Shown: piece by piece, positions 61,414 to 64,000 of the stretch | Layout: each line of letters begins with the position of its first letter | Numbering within the stretch: position 1 is the stretch's first letter | Assembly (NCBI RefSeq): GCF_000349945.1 | Contig: NC_020548.1 | Location: forward strand, 62,001-126,000 | Source of the DNA: Azoarcus sp. KH32C | GTDB taxonomy: Bacteria; Pseudomonadota; Gammaproteobacteria; Burkholderiales; Rhodocyclaceae | Direction of reading: 5' to 3' | DNA: 64,000 bases | The notes under the pieces: generated by a model | The model's input: only the letters and a program-made list of their open reading frames with translations | What the model was told of the DNA's origin: nothing | Database searches by the model: none | Position numbers and translations under genes: made by a program

Positions 61414-62607
61414 TCAGCCGGCGTAATTCGCCGGGACGAAGACCTGGCCTTCCATGAGGCGCCGAGCGCTGCGGCTCATGCTGGCCTTCTCGACCTTCCA
61501 TTCGCCCTCCGCTTCCGACGCGGCGGCGCCAACGGTCATGGTCCCGGAGGGGTGGCCGAATCGCACTTCGTCGCGGCGACCGCCCTCCTCAAGCAGCCGG
61601 GAAACGACCGTCCCGCGGATCGCCGCCGCGACGGCGATGGCAACGGCGCCGGTGCCGGTCATGGCGTGGTGCAGCTTTCCCATCGAGAAGATGCGGGCGC
61701 AGAGGTCGATGTCGTCGGCCTTCACGGCCTTGCCACTGGAAGCGATGTAGGCGGCTGGAGGCGCGACGAAGGCGAGCTTGGGGGTGTGCGGGCGCTTCTC
61801 GGTGGCTTCCGCGGCGGTCTTCGCGAGGCCCATCGCGACGGTCGCATGGGCACGGACGGCTTCGCAGCGCGCCAGCACCGCTTCGTCATGGTTGATGTCG
61901 GGCTGAAGTTCGGTGCCGCGGAAACCGAGGGTCGCCGCGTCGACGAAGATCGTGGGGTTGCCGGCGTTGATCAGCGTCGCTTCGACCCGGCCCACGCCCG
62001 GCACGTCGATCGTGTCGACCATGCGGCCGGTCGGAAACATCGCTCCGCCCTCCCCGCCCTCATCCGCCCCGGGCTCCAGGAACTCCAGCTTGATTTCGGC
62101 TGCGGGGAAGGTCACGCCATCGAGTTCGAAGTCGCCGATCTCCTGCACTTCGCCGTCGGCCATCGGTACGTGCGCGAGGATCTTCTTGCCGATGTTGGCC
62201 TGCCAGATGCGGACGACGGCGACGCCGTTGGGCGGCACTTCGACCAGCCCGCGCTGAATCGCAAACGGACCGACGGCGGAGGTGAGGTTGCCGCAGTTGC
62301 CGCTCCAGTCGATCACCGGCTTCTCGATGGAGACCGCGCCGAAAAGGTAATCCACGTCGCAGTTCTCGCGGCGGCTGCGGCTGACGATGACGACCTTGCT
62401 GGTGCTGGAGGTTGCTCCGCCCATGCCGTCGATGTGCTTGCCGTAGGGATCGGGGCTGCCGACGACGCGCAGCAGGAGGGCGTCGCGGAGCGCAGGGTCG
62501 GTGCGCGTTTCGGCGGGGAGATCGTCGGACGTGAAGAAGAGGCCTTTGCTGGTGCCGCCCCGCATGTAGGTGGCACGAATCGCGATCTGGCGTGGAGTTG
62601 CGGTCAT
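61414..62607 (-). CDS. prpF: 2-methylaconitate cis-trans isomerase family protein
   Basis: A 397-residue protein of the PrpF family. ATYMRGGTSKGLFF at the N-terminus, DPYGKHIDGMGGATSSTSKV, the catalytic-type cysteine in DWSGNCGNLTSAVGPFAI and FGHPSGTMTVGAA at the C-terminus are the family hallmarks. It isomerises 2-methylaconitate in the 2-methylcitrate pathway of propionate, or a related tricarboxylate. No prpBCD genes lie alongside, so the physiological substrate could differ (for example oxalomesaconate). Confidence 0.87.
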   Translation of the reverse strand: MTATPRQIAIRATYMRGGTSKGLFFTSDDLPAETRTDPALRDALLLRVVGSPDPYGKHIDGMGGATSSTSKVVIVSRSRRENCDVDYLFGAVSIEKPVIDWSGNCGNLTSAVGPFAIQRGLVEVPPNGVAVVRIWQANIGKKILAHVPMADGEVQEIGDFELDGVTFPAAEIKLEFLEPGADEGGEGGAMFPTGRMVDTIDVPGVGRVEATLINAGNPTIFVDAATLGFRGTELQPDINHDEAVLARCEAVRAHATVAMGLAKTAAEATEKRPHTPKLAFVAPPAAYIASSGKAVKADDIDLCARIFSMGKLHHAMTGTGAVAIAVAAAIRGTVVSRLLEEGGRRDEVRFGHPSGTMTVGAAASEAEGEWKVEKASMSRSARRLMEGQVFVPANYAG

Positions 62608-62692
62608 GAGTCTGCCTTGTTGAGGTCGTTCGCGGCGATCACGGTACCGTCAGCGCGGACTGGCCTCAAGAGGTGACGGGTCGTTGAATGAT

Positions 62693-64000
62693 TCAGGCCA
62701 GCCAGCCCTGGCTTCGTATCCAGGCTGCTAGTTGCCCGGCGCGTGCGGCGTCTCCGGCGAGCTCGGCGCGCAGCGCGTCTTCGGCGGTGGTCTGCTGCGA
62801 TGCTCGGGCTTGGAGCGCGCGCAGCAACGGGGCGAGCTTCACGCCGTTCAGGTGCCAGATGCCGAGGGGGTTGTCGGGGGTGACGACGACCTCGTCCTCG
62901 ACGATCCGGCCCTGGTCCACGACGGGCCGGCGCGCGATGTGCACCTTGTCCGGCGAGGTTTCGGCGTGTATCGGCTCGGCGTCGGGCCAGCCGCGCCGCG
63001 TCCGCCAGAAAGGATGCCCGGGCCATTGCGATTCCTGCTCGTAGAAATCGCGGCCGATGCGGGCGAAGCGGTAGAAGAGGTTTTCGATGCGCTCGCGGTG
63101 GAAGCGCTGCGCCAACGTGGCGGCAGCAGGTTCGTGCAGCAGGGTGGCGACGACTGCGGGGGCCTGCAGCGCCGACGAGAGCGCCTGGAAGATGCCGTTC
63201 CCCGACAAGGGGTCGACGGCCATCGCGGCGTCGCCGACGCGAATCCAGTTGTCGCCGACGACGGCTTCCTGCAGTACGGGGGTACTGGTCCGCGCATGCG
63301 GCTCGCCGATCGGCTCGGCGCCTTGCAGGAATGGGCGTGCGGCGTCGATCGCTTCGAAGCGCGCGCGGCAGAACTCGCCGAGTGCCTTCTTCGGCGGCAA
63401 TGCAGCGCTCGCCACGTCGAGGGTGATCTGCAGATAGCGACGACCGTCGGCGAGCGCCGCCATCCACGCCCAGCCATCGGCGCAGCTCTCGACGGCCGAA
63501 CGTGCCGCACCGGCCGGCCCCTGCCAGTACTGCAGCAAGGAAACGGTCTCCGCACCGCGCACGCGCGCCTGTCCCGTGCTCGGCGCGGCACGACCGCGCG
63601 CCTCGACGATGAAGTCGGCTTCCAGGGTCTGCAGCGCGCCGCCCTGCTCCAGCTGGACGAGATGGCCATCGGGCGAGGATGTGCAGGAGACGATCCGGGC
63701 GGACATGACGCGCACGCCGGCGTTCCGGGCGTCCTCAAGTGCGGCGAGATCGAAGCGCCGGCGGTCGACGAGGCTTTCGGTATTGGCCTGAGAGAGCACG
63801 CCGTTCCACGTCACGCAGCGCGGCGAAGGCGACGCGAAGCACTGCAGCGCCCGGGCAAAGCCGGCGTTGCGCAGCGCTTCCAGGACGCGTGCGGAGACGC
63901 CTTCCACCGCGGCAAAGCGGCGTGGTTCCCCGATCAGCACCACGTCCTCGCCCGCGCGCTGTAATCCCATGGCGACCGCGACCCCGGCGGGACCTGCGCC
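62693..64000 (-). CDS. FAD-dependent oxidoreductase (halogenase/QhpG-like), 5' end outside the window
   Basis: At least 435 residues are visible and the frame is open at the window edge. It begins GAGPAGVAVAMGLQRAGEDVV, the GxGxxG FAD-binding site read through the end. The second FAD motif is WIRVGDAAMAVDPLSGNGIF, and FIVEARGR is the DG-type strand. A helical C-terminal domain (ARIGRDFYEQESQWPGHPFWRTRRGW) resembles tryptophan-halogenase-like monooxygenases, among them QhpG, which modifies a quinohemoprotein amine dehydrogenase subunit. No qhp partner is in the window, so the substrate is open. Confidence 0.82.
   Translation of the reverse strand, partial: GAGPAGVAVAMGLQRAGEDVVLIGEPRRFAAVEGVSARVLEALRNAGFARALQCFASPSPRCVTWNGVLSQANTESLVDRRRFDLAALEDARNAGVRVMSARIVSCTSSPDGHLVQLEQGGALQTLEADFIVEARGRAAPSTGQARVRGAETVSLLQYWQGPAGAARSAVESCADGWAWMAALADGRRYLQITLDVASAALPPKKALGEFCRARFEAIDAARPFLQGAEPIGEPHARTSTPVLQEAVVGDNWIRVGDAAMAVDPLSGNGIFQALSSALQAPAVVATLLHEPAAATLAQRFHRERIENLFYRFARIGRDFYEQESQWPGHPFWRTRRGWPDAEPIHAETSPDKVHIARRPVVDQGRIVEDEVVVTPDNPLGIWHLNGVKLAPLLRALQARASQQTTAEDALRAELAGDAARAGQLAAWIRSQGWLA

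Noticed and set aside
1..64000. CRISPR arrays, rRNA or tRNA genes, prophage
   Set aside because: No direct-repeat array, cloverleaf, rRNA segment or phage structural gene was recognised on either strand.

Overview
The window is GC-rich, densely coded bacterial chromosome with short intergenic gaps, and most ORFs cast long antisense shadows. The gene content (a DMSO-reductase-family molybdoenzyme with a private chaperone set, CoA-linked fatty-acid or aromatic-acid catabolism, a NosR/NirI-type protein, many LysR regulators) fits a facultatively anaerobic betaproteobacterium of the Azoarcus/Aromatoleum/Thauera kind. That placement is inferred from gene content only.

Layout. 1-6.2 kb: the 3' part of a molybdopterin oxidoreductase followed by a translationally coupled set (TorD chaperone, unknown, HisA-like, Cys-less rhodanese-like, polyferredoxin, unknown), probably its maturation and electron-transfer operon. 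6.4-7.3 kb: alpha/beta hydrolase and a DUF3309 peptide. 7.4-11.3 kb: a tartrate locus (LysR, MFS carrier, ttdA, ttdB) whose carrier has an in-frame TGA at codon 15, where the paralogue at 21.7 kb has Trp. 11.4-18.4 kb: a DUF2502-like protein, a beta-oxidation operon (acyl-CoA dehydrogenase, thiolase, fused 3-hydroxyacyl-CoA dehydrogenase/hydratase) and a divergent AraC regulator. 18.4-20.6 kb: small unknown, cold-shock gene remnant, Nudix hydrolase, fructosamine kinase. 20.6-27.7 kb: a complete D-erythronate/L-threonate catabolic operon (GntR, MFS, ltnD, otnK, otnC, otnI, denD). 27.8-32.4 kb: beta-hydroxyacid dehydrogenase, exported peroxiredoxin, ABC importer without a binding protein.

32.6-36.9 kb is the most intriguing part: four overlapping genes DUF3348 / DUF802 / OmpA-like / DUF2894. 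The second has a MotA/TolQ/ExbB-type channel core followed by a roughly 550-residue coiled-coil tail with 95-residue repeats. The third has a MotB/ExbD-type single TM helix with an aspartate near its start and an OmpA-like domain. Together they look like an ion-driven stator or motor unit resembling the ZorAB part of Zorya, with uncharacterised accessory proteins.

37-53.5 kb: assorted genes, including an sdhCDB set with no sdhA between sdhD and sdhB, a ParD-like/methionine aminopeptidase pair under a palindromic operator, and a NosR/NirI-type protein next to a cupin and a NarL-type two-component system. 53.5-57.2 kb: small enzymes, mostly on the minus strand. 57.36-60.35 kb: an integrase-less integron cassette array (attC sites, tandemly duplicated 371-bp cassette, collapsed attC) invaded by an IS3-family element with perfect 26-bp terminal repeats, flanked by fragments of two different genes. 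60.5-64 kb: ynfA-like remnant, LysE exporter, prpF isomerase and an FAD-dependent oxidoreductase running off the window.
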